This document shows, piece after piece, positions 10,245 to 22,261 of a DNA stretch of 64,000 nt. The notes below the pieces were generated by a model. That model was not told the DNA's origin. It did no database searches and saw only the letters and a list, made by a program, of their open reading frames with translations. The DNA is from Diploscapter coronatus. Taxonomy: Eukaryota; Nematoda; Chromadorea; Rhabditida; Rhabditidae. The stretch lies in NCBI GenBank assembly GCA_964036155.1, contig OZ038422.1:44105201-44169200 (forward strand), read 5' to 3'. Within the stretch, counting starts at the first letter, position 1; each line of letters begins with the position of its first letter. Position numbers and translations under genes: made by a program.

Positions 10245-12403
10245 ATGAGTCGAAATTTTCTAATTTTGATTATTCTGACTAGAATTTTCCAACTGAACGC
10301 AAATACTGAATACGACGACTACGACTATGAAAATGGTTACCAGATAATATTCGAGAGTTTATTTCATTATTTTCAAAATTAGAGGTTGAAAGTTGGTATG
10401 ACAAAAATTCTGAAGAGATAACTACGACCATCGAGCCAACGCAGTTTAGTAAAATGACTGCGCTTTGGAATCGATTCTACAAGCTGAGTTATCTAAGGAC
10501 TCAGCATCCGCCAATGAAGGATGGCAAGGTTTGTGTAGCTTACTTGAATAGTGATGAAATCAATATAAGGATGTTCGAAATCGATTCGGGTTCTGGGTAG
10601 TTTTGGATGAAATTTCTTGGAACGTGTAAAAAAGCCGGAGAACGGTCATTGCGCACAAGAAAGGTCTGTGCGCAATGGCATACACTCAAAAAAGCCCATC
10701 GAAGCTTGAATATATAGGAAAGATTTTTCAATTTTTCAAGCTAAAATTTCGAGGATTTTTAAAGCTTCAAGTTTCGAACACCACTGATATCGTTTCAAAA
10801 ACTTTCTAACCAAAATGTTTCTAATCTTATTTATCCTTCTGATAGTAATTTACCTTGAGATCAATGTGAATGTGATACTTCCGAAGAGTCTTCATCACTT
10901 TTCGCTGGATGAAAAACAGCAGATATTCACTGCAAGTGGACGGATTTGCATAGTAGTTGAGAAAATTGTACACTAGTTATTTTTGAATCTAAGAACTGGA
11001 GAGATCCGAGATATGCTTGGAATCCTGATGAATATGATGGAGCCAGACTGGAATCATTTGAGAATTTAGCGTTAGTCAATTCTGTAAAATTCAGTAATTT
11101 AGTGCCTTTATCATTTAGGCATTTTATATGGATGCCTCGCTTAAAGATAGCAGCGCAGTAGGCCAACGTTTATAATTTCGCCATTATAAACTTGATTTGC
11201 AGTGCTCACATAGAGAAAGGTATATATAACCAATTCTATCTGCCTATTGGACATCTCCATGCCACTTTTGTAAGATAATTTTAAAAATAAAATGACGATA
11301 CTACATATTTTAGAGAGGTCAAATTAGTGGATGCGCAGACTATACCACGAGTGTAGGCTGTGCACTCGGTAAGTAGCCACCATTTGCAAGCTGTACCCAT
11401 CCAAGATATTATAATTTTTTTAGATCATTCGAATTTTCCTCATGATACAACGACCTGTGCATTCGGAATTTCGGCACTCGAACCTTATACTTTCAATATA
11501 AGACAAATTCTAGTAAACCTAGAATTTCCGGAATACATTTATACTTCAGGTTATTTTATTGCAATTAGATCTAAACCTTTAAATATTTTTGAATTGCTAA
11601 ATTTAATGCTATGAACTTAATTTTAGAAAATGGTGAATTGAGACCGATGAATCGATCAACGAATTTTTATCTGGAAAATATCGAATTTTTCGACAATGAA
11701 TATGTCATAACAAACTATACAACGGAGGGCGAGATAACGTTCATTCGTGTGAATAAGACGTCGAAACATCCACTGTCATTGTTAGTTTTAGCATAATAAT
11801 TAACTAATTTCAATTTCGTTATTTAGCTCATCGACTCAAATACATGTCCACTTAAGGCGTAGAATACACGTATTTACCGTCTATGGACCACTCATCATGA
11901 TTAGTCTGCTAAATTTGATAACGCCATTGATGAAAATGTCAAAATTAAGGTAATTTAGCAATCATAATAATGAAGCTGATTTTGCTTTGACCACAGAATA
12001 TCGATATGGTTCATAAATATTCTACTTTGTGTCTGCTATATTTTAAATTTGATCGACAGCTTTCCACTACATTATTCAAGAATGCCGAAGATATGTAAGA
12101 CTTTCAAAAATATGGTTGCTTGTAATTAGACATTTAGGTATTCATTGGATATTCCAATTTATCATATCAGTCTCAAATCTCAGTTATGATATTATCAGCG
12201 CAGGTATAAATTCAAGAAAAGAAATAACATTGCCGAAGTATTTGGACGTTCAATTCATTCAAGGTAGAGTCTAGACAACATTTTGCAAATATGATTAGAC
12301 TTTAGATCCAGACTTGAAACTTCATACAATTTGGCCATTTGCCATAAATCTAACTCTGACGATAATCACAGCTCTTTATGCTGCTACAGCAATGTTACGA
12401 TAA
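10245..12403 (+). CDS. Divergent Cys-loop ligand-gated ion channel subunit
   Basis: Thirteen exons: 10245-10335, 10383-10528, 10860-10935, 10977-11070, 11119-11157, 11203-11269, 11314-11368, 11424-11549, 11627-11780, 11827-11949, 11997-12094, 12138-12263 and 12306-12403; 430 residues. A signal peptide (MSRNFLILIILTRIF...) is followed by ligand-binding-domain marks: FSLDEKQQIFT, NWRDPRYAWNPDEYDG, HFIWMPRL, and a perfect Cys-loop, CALDHSNFPHDTTTC, with 13 residues between the cysteines. Then come HVHLRRR before M1, and M1, M2, M3 and M4 segments. Loop C has no vicinal cysteine pair, so it is not an acetylcholine alpha-type subunit. The M3-M4 loop is only about 30 residues. The pre-M2 stretch MKMSKLRISI fits neither the usual cation (GEK) nor anion (PAR) signature. 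Membrane protein; ligand and ion selectivity unknown. The exon at 10860 uses the weak acceptor TTGAG, chosen because it restores the family motif. AATAAA lies at 12433. Confidence 0.85.
10647..10677. repeat. Perfect 11-bp hairpin in channel intron
   Basis: CATTGCGCACA and its exact reverse complement flank a 9-base loop in intron 10529-10859. Role unknown. Confidence 0.6.
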
Positions 12404-12495
12404 TTGGTTTAGATGATTTTTATACACTCGAAAATAAACTCTAAAAACGTTTGGAAAGTAAAGTATAACTTTCAATTTGGTTCATAGATAAAATT

Positions 12496-14160
12496 TTAAC
12501 TAATTTTCTTCTTCGATAATTGTGCAATTTTGTCAACAGAAAAATTGTTAGAAATGAGTCTCAGCACAAAATCTTGAACCTCAGCTGCCATAAGAGAAAC
12601 GGGTCCGAAGAGAAAAGTTGCGCCCCAACCACAGCTAAAAGTTTAGGTTCGTAGGTAGTGATTTAATTAATATTTCATGCCTGTATCTCAATCTAGGAAA
12701 CAACCCGTTTATAGCGTGCTCATAATAGTCGACAACTTCTTCGGGATTAGTTGAAGATCCATCCAATATCTTCAGCCAACACTTCTTGTCTACACATATT
12801 TTAACAGTAAAGGTTAAAGTAAAGCAGATTTATCTTACACTCTTCTTTGTATTCCTCGCCATATTGTTGCCTGATTTCTTCGCTCGTATTTTTCCACGCG
12901 TTTTCAATATTGTTCATCATGGCTGCATCACCAATCAGAGGCGTTCTATAGAAGCCAGGCTCTAGAATTGAGCATACCACGCCGAACGGACGAAGTTCCT
13001 GGTTAAAAATAATCAATTAACGGGTTTTCTAATAGAATGTTCATGTTTCTGAAAAATTATTTTAAAAATTGATAAAGCTTATCGAATAGTATCCATGTAG
13101 GCCTCCATTGCATATTTGGAGACCGAGTAAGGACCGAGGCCAGGTACGCACACTCTGCCTGCCATCGAAGTTATTGTGACAAACCGACCACGAGAGTCTT
13201 TGATCATTTCTTTGAAGGCCTAAGAATTTTTGACCTATTTTAATTGCAGATAAATTAATAGATTTTGTTGAAAAAATCATACGTGTAGGTTGACAAAAAT
13301 AATCGGTCACAAATAAAAATTTCTAGTGCTTGATCTACAAACTTGTAATAACCCAATTCGACTATACCTTGACAGCAACTCAATAGCTGATTGCTATTCA
13401 TGTTTGCAAAATTGAACTCGAATTGAGTCATTATAGGTTCTCAGAACAGATACTCAAAATTTCATAAATGGCGTTCACTAATTCACAGAAATATTCTATC
13501 CTTGCAATTGAACTATTCTTCACACAAATTTTAAGTAAAATATCTGAACCATCAATTGGATTTACCCGAATGACTCGCATTGCTCCGAAGGTATTCACAT
13601 CGATTGTCGAAGTGTACGCTTCAAAAGTCATCCAGTCATCTGGCCCAAGAACTTGCACGACTCCAGCATTATTTACAACTGCCCACAGATCTGTCATGTA
13701 GTTTTGATATCATTGATATTTTAAAACGTTAATCGAGAAACTTACGTTCAGTTTTATTCAAATGTGACTTAACAAATTCAACAGATTCAGCGATAGAGTC
13801 GTCCTTTCTAATGTCTAACAGAAATGCTTCAATCAAAGGCGACTCTTTTTTCATCTCAGCTATTGCCTATAAAAATTTTCACTCTTGAAAAGTTTCCAGA
13901 GTAGCAACACCTTTTCGGTGAGACATCCAGCGAACACCTTCTGTCCATTTTTGGCTAGTCTTTTCGCCAACAAATTTCCAAAGCCCGAATCGCATCCTGT
14001 GATCAATACAGTACGCCGCTTGAGATCCGAGACTCGTAGTAATTCCAAGAAATATCTCAAATTAATTACCATAACTTCCAGAAAAATTACAATCAAACCT
14101 AGCTGCATAGTATCCAAAAATTGCTAACAATAAGACAGCATACGATATCAATTGGAGCAT
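12496..14160 (-). CDS. Short-chain dehydrogenase, retinol/17-beta-hydroxysteroid dehydrogenase type (copy 1)
   Basis: Eight exons in transcript order: 14160-14099, 14055-13911, 13866-13746, 13690-13566, 13219-13083, 13002-12839, 12789-12681 and 12634-12496; 333 residues. An N-terminal hydrophobic segment (MLQLISYAVLLLAIFGYYAA) suggests an ER-membrane anchor. Classical SDR motifs: TGCDSGFG for NAD(P) binding, VVNNAG, SMAGRV with the catalytic Ser, and PYSVSK with the catalytic Tyr and Lys. The C-terminal ELRPFGVV and LEPGFY motifs are typical of the SDR9C group (RDH16, HSD17B6), which oxidise retinol or steroids. The substrate here is inferred only from family. It is a tandem copy of the gene at 15870-17250, with identical lengths for exons 2 to 7. 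Two introns are unusual: 12635-12680 is GC-AG (CAG|GCATGA), and 13003-13082 appears to start ATAAGC and end TTTTTAA. Confidence 0.9.
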
Positions 14161-15869
14161 GGATATCAAACCTAATCCTAAAAAGTGTGATAATCAGAAT
14201 TTCGTCTCTTGCATTAGTTATCAGTTGTTTCACGACATTGAATGAACAAACGAAATACAAATAACTATCAGCAATATGAAAAATATCGCAACTGATGCAA
14301 AGTAGCAGAGCGGAACGACCCTTATCTTGGAAGCTAAACAAAAGTCAAGCGTTTTATAACCAATATGATCAGTAAAACAGTTCTAATAATGTTTGCCAAG
14401 ATTTAGGGGCATTAAGTGTTGAAATGTTCGGAATCTGTCGCACAAGCTCTTGTGTCAATAAAATAACATTTTCAGAATTACAAGAACACTTAGCCATGAA
14501 CATCGACGCATCATTGAGAGTATTTCTGCAAACAATAGCTTCAGCTGATGCCTGACAGTTTTTCACACAAAAATTTAGATAGGATACTAATTATACCTAT
14601 ATTATATAGTAGAGATGAGATTTGCGGAAACCTCTTTAGTTTTGAGCTAATTTTGATTTATACGATAGGATTGGTGATGGATAGATTGCCTAAAATAGGA
14701 AAAAAGATTCCGTAAATCCGGCTTAATCTGGATAAAAATGACCCGTATACTCGATCATCTAATTGACTTGGACTTGATTTTGATGCCAAATGAAAGAATC
14801 CTATTTGTTCCAACTTCCTATAAAATTTCAGCCCGATTGGATAAGTATGTTAATTAATTTAAAAATATCAAGTAATTGGAGGTATGAATACCAGCCATTT
14901 CCGAAAAATTATCGTGAATGATTTTAAAAAAATTTTAATATGGATTGATTTTTACTCCAATAAAAAGGAAATTTACCCAATAGTATTTAAAAATATATAT
15001 TATGAGTGAAAAGAAAAGAAAATAAATTGAAAACTTCCTACATTCAGTCTGTCGAATGATTATGCTATGTCGACTTGTTAGAATGAAACTGATTTCAGAA
15101 AGGAAAATGACGCTTCTTTTTGATTTTAACAAAACATTTTATATATTGGTCATTTTGGTCAATTTTGCACATTCTGCTATTCTATTCGATTGGTCTGTTT
15201 TATTGTGGTTTTTTCTTGTCAAAATTCAATGATTTGCAAGAATGTGAGCAATTTGGACGCGTCAATGATCGGGAGAAAATTTGACATGAATTGTTAGAAA
15301 AACCTTGAGCAGAAAGAGTCATCCCATAAAAAGAGCAGAATATGTTTATATGCATTTTTCGAAATTATCCATCGATCTAGCTAACCTGTGACTTTATTTA
15401 CAAGGAAAAATAAAAATGTGATTAATTTTTCCGATCAAAAGATACTCAAAACTCTCCTTTTTAAATAGAAAGATCAACGAAGAATTCCGAGAACAAACTT
15501 TACCATTTATTGAAATTTTCGATGAATAAATTTATCAGTGAGTATTCTCAACTGGTAAAATAATAGGAGCCGAAATATTGCAGAAGATATGCCCTACGTT
15601 TATATTCAATTTCCAGATAATTACTTTCGAAAAGCATTGATTTTAGAGAACCGTGTGATAATATGCCATTACTTTTATGACTTTCGCAACAAACAGCTAT
15701 GAAGCAGAGTCGTTCTCTGAAAATTTTATCTGCAGTTTCAAACATAGAGATCTGATAATGTTCAAATAATAGAATTCCGACACATCATAAATGAAGAAAC
15801 TTAAATTTATTTCTTTGAAAAAAAAGACATTTGCTCATTATTTATATATTTACAGGCAGTATTTAGAAT
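14161..15869. other. Intergenic between the two dehydrogenase genes
   Basis: Mostly AT-rich with no conserved coding. It contains the possible Cys-rich fragment listed separately (14236-14598). Minus-strand frames at 14935-15132 and 15548-15745 do not look conserved; the second has an internal TTTTCAG followed by a Cys-containing stretch but no partner exon was found. Confidence 0.5.
14236..14598 (-). other. Possible fragment of a small Cys-rich membrane protein gene
   Basis: On the minus strand an open stretch behind the acceptor-like AATTAG reads YLNFCVKNCQASAEAIVC and later MAKCSCNS. About 60 bases further on, behind GTTTAG, another frame reads PLCYFASVAIFFILLIVICI, a convincing membrane helix, then stops. 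The two do not join in frame through a normal intron, and no first exon with a start was found. It could be a short secreted or membrane protein, or a broken gene. Confidence 0.25.
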
Positions 15870-17250
15870 CTAAATGGTCTTCTTGCATAGTTGTGCGATT
15901 TTCTCAGCGGCGAAATTCTTGGTGACAAGTCGAAAAATAAAGTCTTCGATTTCCGTGGGCATGAATGCCAGTGGACTGTGGAGCAGAATTGCGTTCCAAC
16001 CGCATCTGTAATCGAATCGTGATCGTTTCTGACTGTTGATCATTTCAGAAATAATTGACATTATGTTGATCTTTCTATTTCGCACTATTGTCAGGTAATT
16101 AGTCTAGATTAGCAAAAAAAAACCTGTATCTGAGTCTGGGAACCAGTCCGTTGATGGCATGTTCATAATAATCGGTGATTTCGTCTGGATTTGTCGAAGA
16201 ACCTTCAAGAACTTTCAACCAACACTCCTTGTCTAAATAATTCAAAGATCAACATGAAAACTAAATGTCAAAAACTGACAAGCTTCTTTGAATGCTTCAC
16301 CATACTGCAGTTTCGTATCTTCACTAGTCTTGCTCCACGTATTCTCGATTCTCTTCATGTGCACTTCATCTTCCGTCATATTCGTTTTGTAGAAGCCAGG
16401 CTCCAAAATCGGACAAACCACTCCAAACGGTCGCAATTCTTGCCTACAACAAGTGGCTGTGAAACATAATCTATAAAAATAGTCGAACCTAATCGTGTCG
16501 ACGTAGGCCTCAAGAGCGTATTTAGAAACTGAATACGGGCCGAATCCCATGATGCAAACTCTTCCTGCCTGCGAGATCATCGTGACGATGCGACCACGAG
16601 AATCTTTAATCAACTCCTTGAAGGCCTAGAATCTTCATTGATAAATCAAGATTTCTGAATCAATCGTGCCTTGGTAACTCGTATCACTCCGATAGTGTTG
16701 ACGTCAAGAGCCGCTTTGTAAGAGTCGATCATCAACCAATCATCTGGACCGCATTCTGGCACAATTCCTGCGTTGTTCACAACCGCCCACAAGCCTAGAG
16801 GGAACAGATGTCGATCAAAATTTGGAATTAGAAAAATTACATTCGCCTTGTTTCAGATTAGCCTTGACGTATTTGACAGATTCATTCACGGATTCATCCT
16901 TGGTCACATCCATTTGGAAGGCTTCGATGAACGGAGACTTATTTCTCAACTCACAAATCGCCTAGAAAAGATTAATGGTCAAAGTTTCTTTCAAAAATCA
17001 ACACCTTTTCAGTGAGGCATCCAGCGAATACTTTCTGTCCATTTTTAGCTAGTCTTTTTGCCAACAAATTTCCAAAGCCAGAATCGCATCCTGTGATCAG
17101 AACTGCTTTCTTATCGATACTCGAAACTCGCAAGAGTTCCCATAAATATCTAAAGTCGCAGTAGAAATGATAGCTTGTCATTTCAGAATTCAACCTGGCA
17201 ATATAGTAAGCAGCAACAGCACCGAAGAATAAGAGCACAGCTGGCAACAT
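15870..17250 (-). CDS. Short-chain dehydrogenase, retinol/17-beta-hydroxysteroid dehydrogenase type (copy 2)
   Basis: Eight exons in transcript order: 17250-17195, 17149-17005, 16961-16841, 16794-16670, 16625-16489, 16443-16280, 16232-16124 and 16005-15870; 330 residues. N-terminal anchor [21 protein letters not shown] motifs: [20 protein letters not shown], and PYSVSK with catalytic Tyr and Lys. C-terminal marks ELRPFGVV and LEPGFY as in SDR9C enzymes. NAD(P)-dependent oxidoreductase, expected on ER membranes; substrate unknown. It shares exon phases with copy 1 (12496-14160), so the two arose by tandem duplication but have diverged clearly in sequence. Intron 16626-16669 is GC-AG (AAG|GCACGA...TTCTAG), whereas copy 1 has a normal GT donor at the same place. 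An acceptor-like TTTCCAG ends 8 bases before the ATG. Confidence 0.92.
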
Positions 17251-18670
17251 TGATCTAGCTGGAAATAATCTCAAGAAGGTTTAGTTATGAAAAGGCAAAA
17301 TAGATTAAAGAACGAAAGAATCGATGAGGCATAAATTTTGAAAAAGCGAGGGAAAAAATCACGACATTTTCATCTATTAGTCTAAAAAGGCAATGTTTCA
17401 ATTTCAGAAAAAAGTCAAAATGGGGAATGAAGAAGAGACAGACAACAATCTCTCAATGCGATCAAATGATGAGTGCGATTCGGTGAGCAAAGATTTGATT
17501 TTCATCAGATAGTTCGAGATAAAATCTATAGACAGAAAATAAAGAGTACGTGATGCTGTTTCGAAATTGTGCGAATGAAGACGTGAGCTTCTATCTTGTT
17601 ATTTGTCTAGTTTATATACCGATGTCTGCGTCAGCCAGAGTCGTGACAGATCATAGATGTTCGTTAGTTGTATTGCTCATAAATTATGCGCTGATAAATA
17701 TTCGAGACGATGAATACTTTAGTAGTGAAGTAGTGAAGCAGTGGAGCGAAAACGAATATGAATATCTGAATGCCAGTCTCTTTGAAAGAGAAACATTCAT
17801 TAATGAATGAAGGAGTTTTCAGGAAGAACCAGCTCCGTTTGTTTCACAATCAAATTACTTATACACAACAGTGACGCTGCCAATCGTCTGGAATTAATCA
17901 GGGAAGAAGACATGATACACTTCGTTTTTTGCCACGCTCTTAAACCTTAACCCAAACCCATTTAAATAAAAATTCAATGATCAGAAAACGAAAAACGAGT
18001 AAAATTTAAACAATCTTTATAAAAGATGAAAAATAATAATATTCAAGTTTCAGCCTTATCAATAACGAACTGACAATGAGACAAACAAGTACATAAGAAT
18101 GATCTGAAAACAGCGTTCGATCAAATTTGATGTCTAAAGATCGAAAGCAACGCCTCAAAACAACTTCTATAGCAGCGTGAGTGACAGAAGAAACGTCAGC
18201 GACTCTTAATAAATTGAAATTACGAATCAATAAATTCTGTATTTATTACTTTTCAAATCATCTTGTGACATTATGAACTGAGTTTCTTTCCTTCCGATGA
18301 TTGAATTAGAAACATGACTATAAATTATTGTTCATTTTTTCAGTTTCAATGAATAACGCTCGATTTTTAGTTGATGGTTCAGCTGTTATTTTTCACGGAA
18401 GTTATATCAAATGAACTATGAATTTATTTATAGGTTTTAATGAATAATTTAGGAGTTTTCATGTGTATATTTGAGAGAATTATACAAAAAAAAACAATTT
18501 TATTCACATTACTTCTAAAATGTATAGATATGTCATGATCTGAATAAAATATTATTGAATCACAGCATCATAAATAAATTAAGTGAAATAAGTTAAAGCA
18601 CGATAATAATTAATGAAAACTAAAACCTACATATTTCAATGACCTGAATGATTTGATTTCACTTGTTCAG
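17251..18670. other. Intergenic between dehydrogenase copy 2 and ALG12
   Basis: AT-rich. A plus-strand ATG near 17420 (MGNEEETDNNLSMRSN...) opens a 20-codon frame with a GTGAGC donor, but no convincing continuation was found. The frame 17550-17810 shows no family motif. The ALG12 3' flank occupies the right side. Confidence 0.5.
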
Positions 18671-21600
18671 CTACGACATGTGCTGTCGATTCCTGAGCAT
18701 GGCGACTTTCTCGAGCAGACGTACTTCTGGCCAGTAGAACGGGAAACTCGACATTTTTCTGGAATTATTTTTCTAATATTTTAGGATCGATGAAATGAAG
18801 TAAATATTTTACCAAATATAAGATAAAGTTTGAATAAAAAGAAAAAATATCCTACTTCCACTTCATTCCATCGAAGACAGGAATGGCGAACATCGGTCGA
18901 TGCGTCTTGTCGAATTGAGCGACGATTTGTGTCAGATTGCGTCCATAAGTGCCCACGCACATGAAGTCGTATGAGGCGACTTGATCCAGTGGCAAATTTT
19001 CAGTTTTGTCGTAACTGAAAATTAAAACGCAATGTTAACTTTTCGTGACTTTACAAAAGGATAATTTTACGTTATTTTATGAAAGAATGTCAGAGGAAAC
19101 GATATCTTACTCTAGTCGTAATTGATAAGATAGTCGAAAAAGGATAATCGCTATTTCCGAAACAAGAGCTTCAATATAATTTTCAAAAGAATATTGAGAA
19201 CAACAAAAATGACTCACTTCCATTTCTCGTACATCTGCATGAACCGATTGACCCCTGTCTGAGCACAGGTGTTGTCGATGTAGACGTTGTATGGCTTATT
19301 TGCATCTGCTCGCATCATCCACTGAAAATCATGAGATGAACAAATGATTGAAAGAACAAAACCTGAACAGTTCCAAGTGCTTCATATCCAGGATAGTTGT
19401 GAGAGGCGGCAAAAATAAAGAAGAGAGTGGCGATTGTGTTGGCCAGAATGTGGCAGGTCAGACCGAAATACAGTAACAAGCGGATCCACGATTGAGTGCG
19501 GCTTTGATAACTAGAATAACTATTTTAGATCATGGTCTAAACAAGACTTTCCCTTGGGAAAGAATAGGGGGAATGGAAAAATGGCGCAAAAACAAGAAAA
19601 AATGATCTCGTTGGAACTTATCCTGTTTTCATCATTACTCTCTTTTCAACATTTTCAAACTTTTGCAAATGGAAAAGTTCTGAGGTCTTTGGCTTGAACA
19701 TAAGCGAAAGTAAGAATAAAATTCGACTTTTTCCAACTATTGTAAGCACTTATAAAACGGCAAACTCACGCTCTGGCACAAACCATCGCAGCAGGCACGT
19801 TCAACATCGGAATCGAGTAGATTATGAATCTGCAACTCACAAGTGAAACAGATAAATGTAGAGAGCGCAAGTGGGTTTTCAAATTTGAAATTGATAGGAT
19901 TTAGAGTATGTAGGCATATTGCAGGACTCGCAAGCGCTCAAATCAAAAATGATTTCTAAAATTCTTCTGGAAATTTGGATTTTAGTCGAGCTTCGCCGGA
20001 GATGGATGATAATGGTTATCTAAGGTACGAAATTTAATATTACTACTCATTAGCCTAACAACAACCTATTTCTTGGTCAACCTCTCTCCTCATTAGTCTC
20101 CCTGCTCCTCTTCCAACTCGTATCCTCCTTTCTTCTTCTCCTCATCTCTACTCCCCTCGATACACACGACTTTCTGTCATTCATACACGTGTATCCACAA
20201 AACGAACCTCAATTCTTTGTGCGGCAAAATAGAGAATAAGAAAATATAGACGAGAATAATGCCGACTGGCCAACGGAGTCGGCGGTCGAGAATAAGTCCG
20301 ATGGGAACGAGGAGAAGGGATAGCAGAAGGGAACGAGGCAGAGCCGACAGGAAATACCACAGAAAGGGGGATACCTGCAGAATATGACCATAAGTGCTTG
20401 CAAAAATACACCAGTATCGGAGGGAATTATGCATAAACTTGAGTTTGCATAATTTTATAAGATGAAGTTCACAACTGTCATCTTTCACAGACGACTTTAC
20501 AAGTTGCTGTATTGAACACTTCGTCAATACTTTTCAGAAAACAAATTTTCTGCGTTAAAAATGTAGAAAAAAGCGATGATGTCGAAAAAAAATGAAAGAT
20601 TTACATACCCCGTATTCGTGGCTGCGATTCTCGACGACATTGAACCAAAAGACCTCGGCTTCCGGCCACACTAAACGGCCCCACAGAAACGAATCGAACG
20701 CGATTGTCGGCGCTGAAATGAAACGATGAATAAGTACTGCGAAAACGAGTTTAATAATGCTTAACTTGAGACTGATTAAAACTTAGAAGAAGAATCATGG
20801 AAAAAAATCAACTTTATTCTTGAAAAGAACCAAATTATTTTTTTCCTGAACTGACGGACAATATTTTCCTTCATATAATTAATAGCAAGCAAGTTCTGAA
20901 CTAACCAAGTGTTTGTAGAAGTGTAGAAAGTCCAGTCGCAATCGCTCCATTCCAACTGAAAATCGGCACTTCTCTCAGCAAAATCACCGGCAGAAACATC
21001 GGACAGTAAAGGAGAAACAGATCGAACCTGAAAGGAAGAAGTCAGCTATGAACTTTCTTTGTTTTTCTTACCGAAATAAGGCCATGGAAGCTGTCGCCCA
21101 ACGGATTGCAGACAGGAATTGTTTGTCCAAGTAGCGTTGAAAAACGACCAGAACTGAAAATTAGAAGACTAATCTAGTCCTTCTTTGGAAAATTCTAACC
21201 CATTGCCAGCGCGAATGTATTGGGCAGAGTTCGAGAAGCGTAGAAAAGAAAGTGGAACTGGGAAACAGTGATCAACCTGAAAATAGCAAGATGAATTAGG
21301 AGGAAAAATGAACGAAATACCTTAGATAAAAGGCGCAATCATCTCCGAAATGATGTTTAACGGAGCGGGCAAAGTTGAGGAACGACAGGACGACTGTGGA
21401 GCCGAGCACTACGCGGACTTAAGTTCTATTATTTTAGATAATCAAAAACGTCGAATTTGACTTTCTTTCGCTCAAACTTATGAAGCGTATCAAGATTTTG
21501 TTTCGTTCTTACCGAGCAGCATGTACCATAGTTTAGGCATGCTCATGACCGAGAGAATCCAACTGAACGGATAGGAGACAGTTGTCAGGTAGAGCGGGCC

Positions 21601-22045
21601 TGCGAACGTGCGGGGAACGACGCCAGGAAAGTCGCGGTGGTCGAACTGGAAATGAAAAAAAAAACCATTGAAATGAGCTTGAGGATACGATTTACGAATT
21701 TAGAAATAGCAATAAAATTTTCCCGGGAACTGCTCAGTTTCGTCCTTTTCACTGCGAATAATGGTCAAACATAGGTGTTGTTGAATTGCGACTTTAGGTT
21801 GGACAGGAAAACTGGCTTTTCTTCAGGAATAAGCAATATTTCGGACTTTCGAATTTCTGAGGACCCAACGAAATCTCAATTCAGTTTTCCCCGCTTTTTC
21901 TAACCTCGGTAAGATTCCTGAGGAAGAGGAGATCGTGCGTGGCCTGGACGTTGAAGCTCTCCTCGACTTTGTTGCCGGGGCAGACGAGGATGTGCGCCAG
22001 CATGGCCATCACGACGACCCACTCGGAACCCTCCACATTGTCCAT
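18671..22045 (-). CDS. alg-12: ALG12, dolichyl-P-Man:Man7GlcNAc2-PP-dolichol alpha-1,6-mannosyltransferase
   Basis: Thirteen exons in transcript order: 22045-21905, 21645-21513, 21417-21321, 21276-21200, 21153-21072, 21027-20906, 20712-20609, 20374-20208, 19829-19770, 19510-19363, 19321-19218, 19014-18862 and 18758-18671; 491 residues, close to the roughly 488 of the human enzyme. It adds the eighth mannose to the lipid-linked N-glycan precursor in the ER lumen and belongs to the multi-spanning GT-C fold. Landmarks: [16 protein letters not shown] in the first luminal loop, [14 protein letters not shown], the [19 protein letters not shown] helix, [20 protein letters not shown], and LPHKELRF before the last helices. 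The last exon supplies the [14 protein letters not shown] end. The donor at AA|GTGGAAG is chosen because reading on meets TAG at 18854 and loses this end. ORC4 starts 216 bases away on the other strand. Confidence 0.95.
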
Positions 22046-22261
22046 TCTGGAACACAACCAATTATGCCAGACCGATATGGAAAATCAATAAAAATCGAGC
22101 AGAAAATGGAAATAAAATTCAAAATCGTTGTACGAGTAGTGGAATGAATGAGTGAATGAGGAAATGCGATAAACGCAGTCATTTTGGCGCGAGTTGCTTG
22201 CTCATTTCATTTTCGTACGTATTTCGTAATTTCAGTTCCATTATTGTCGATTTTAGCAGTA
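22046..22261. promoter_or_regulatory. Shared bidirectional promoter of ALG12 and ORC4
   Basis: Only 216 bases separate the two start codons. No clear TATA box. On the ORC4 side two acceptor-like sites occur (TTTCAG near 22230 and TTTTAG near 22256); on the ALG12 side TTCCAG abuts AATGG. Leaders must be very short or trans-spliced. Confidence 0.55.

Noticed and set aside
10815..10935. Separate gene starting MFLILFILLIVIYLEI
   Set aside because: The hydrophobic start is intron sequence; splicing at 10860 places INVNVILPKSL in the ligand-binding domain of the Cys-loop channel.
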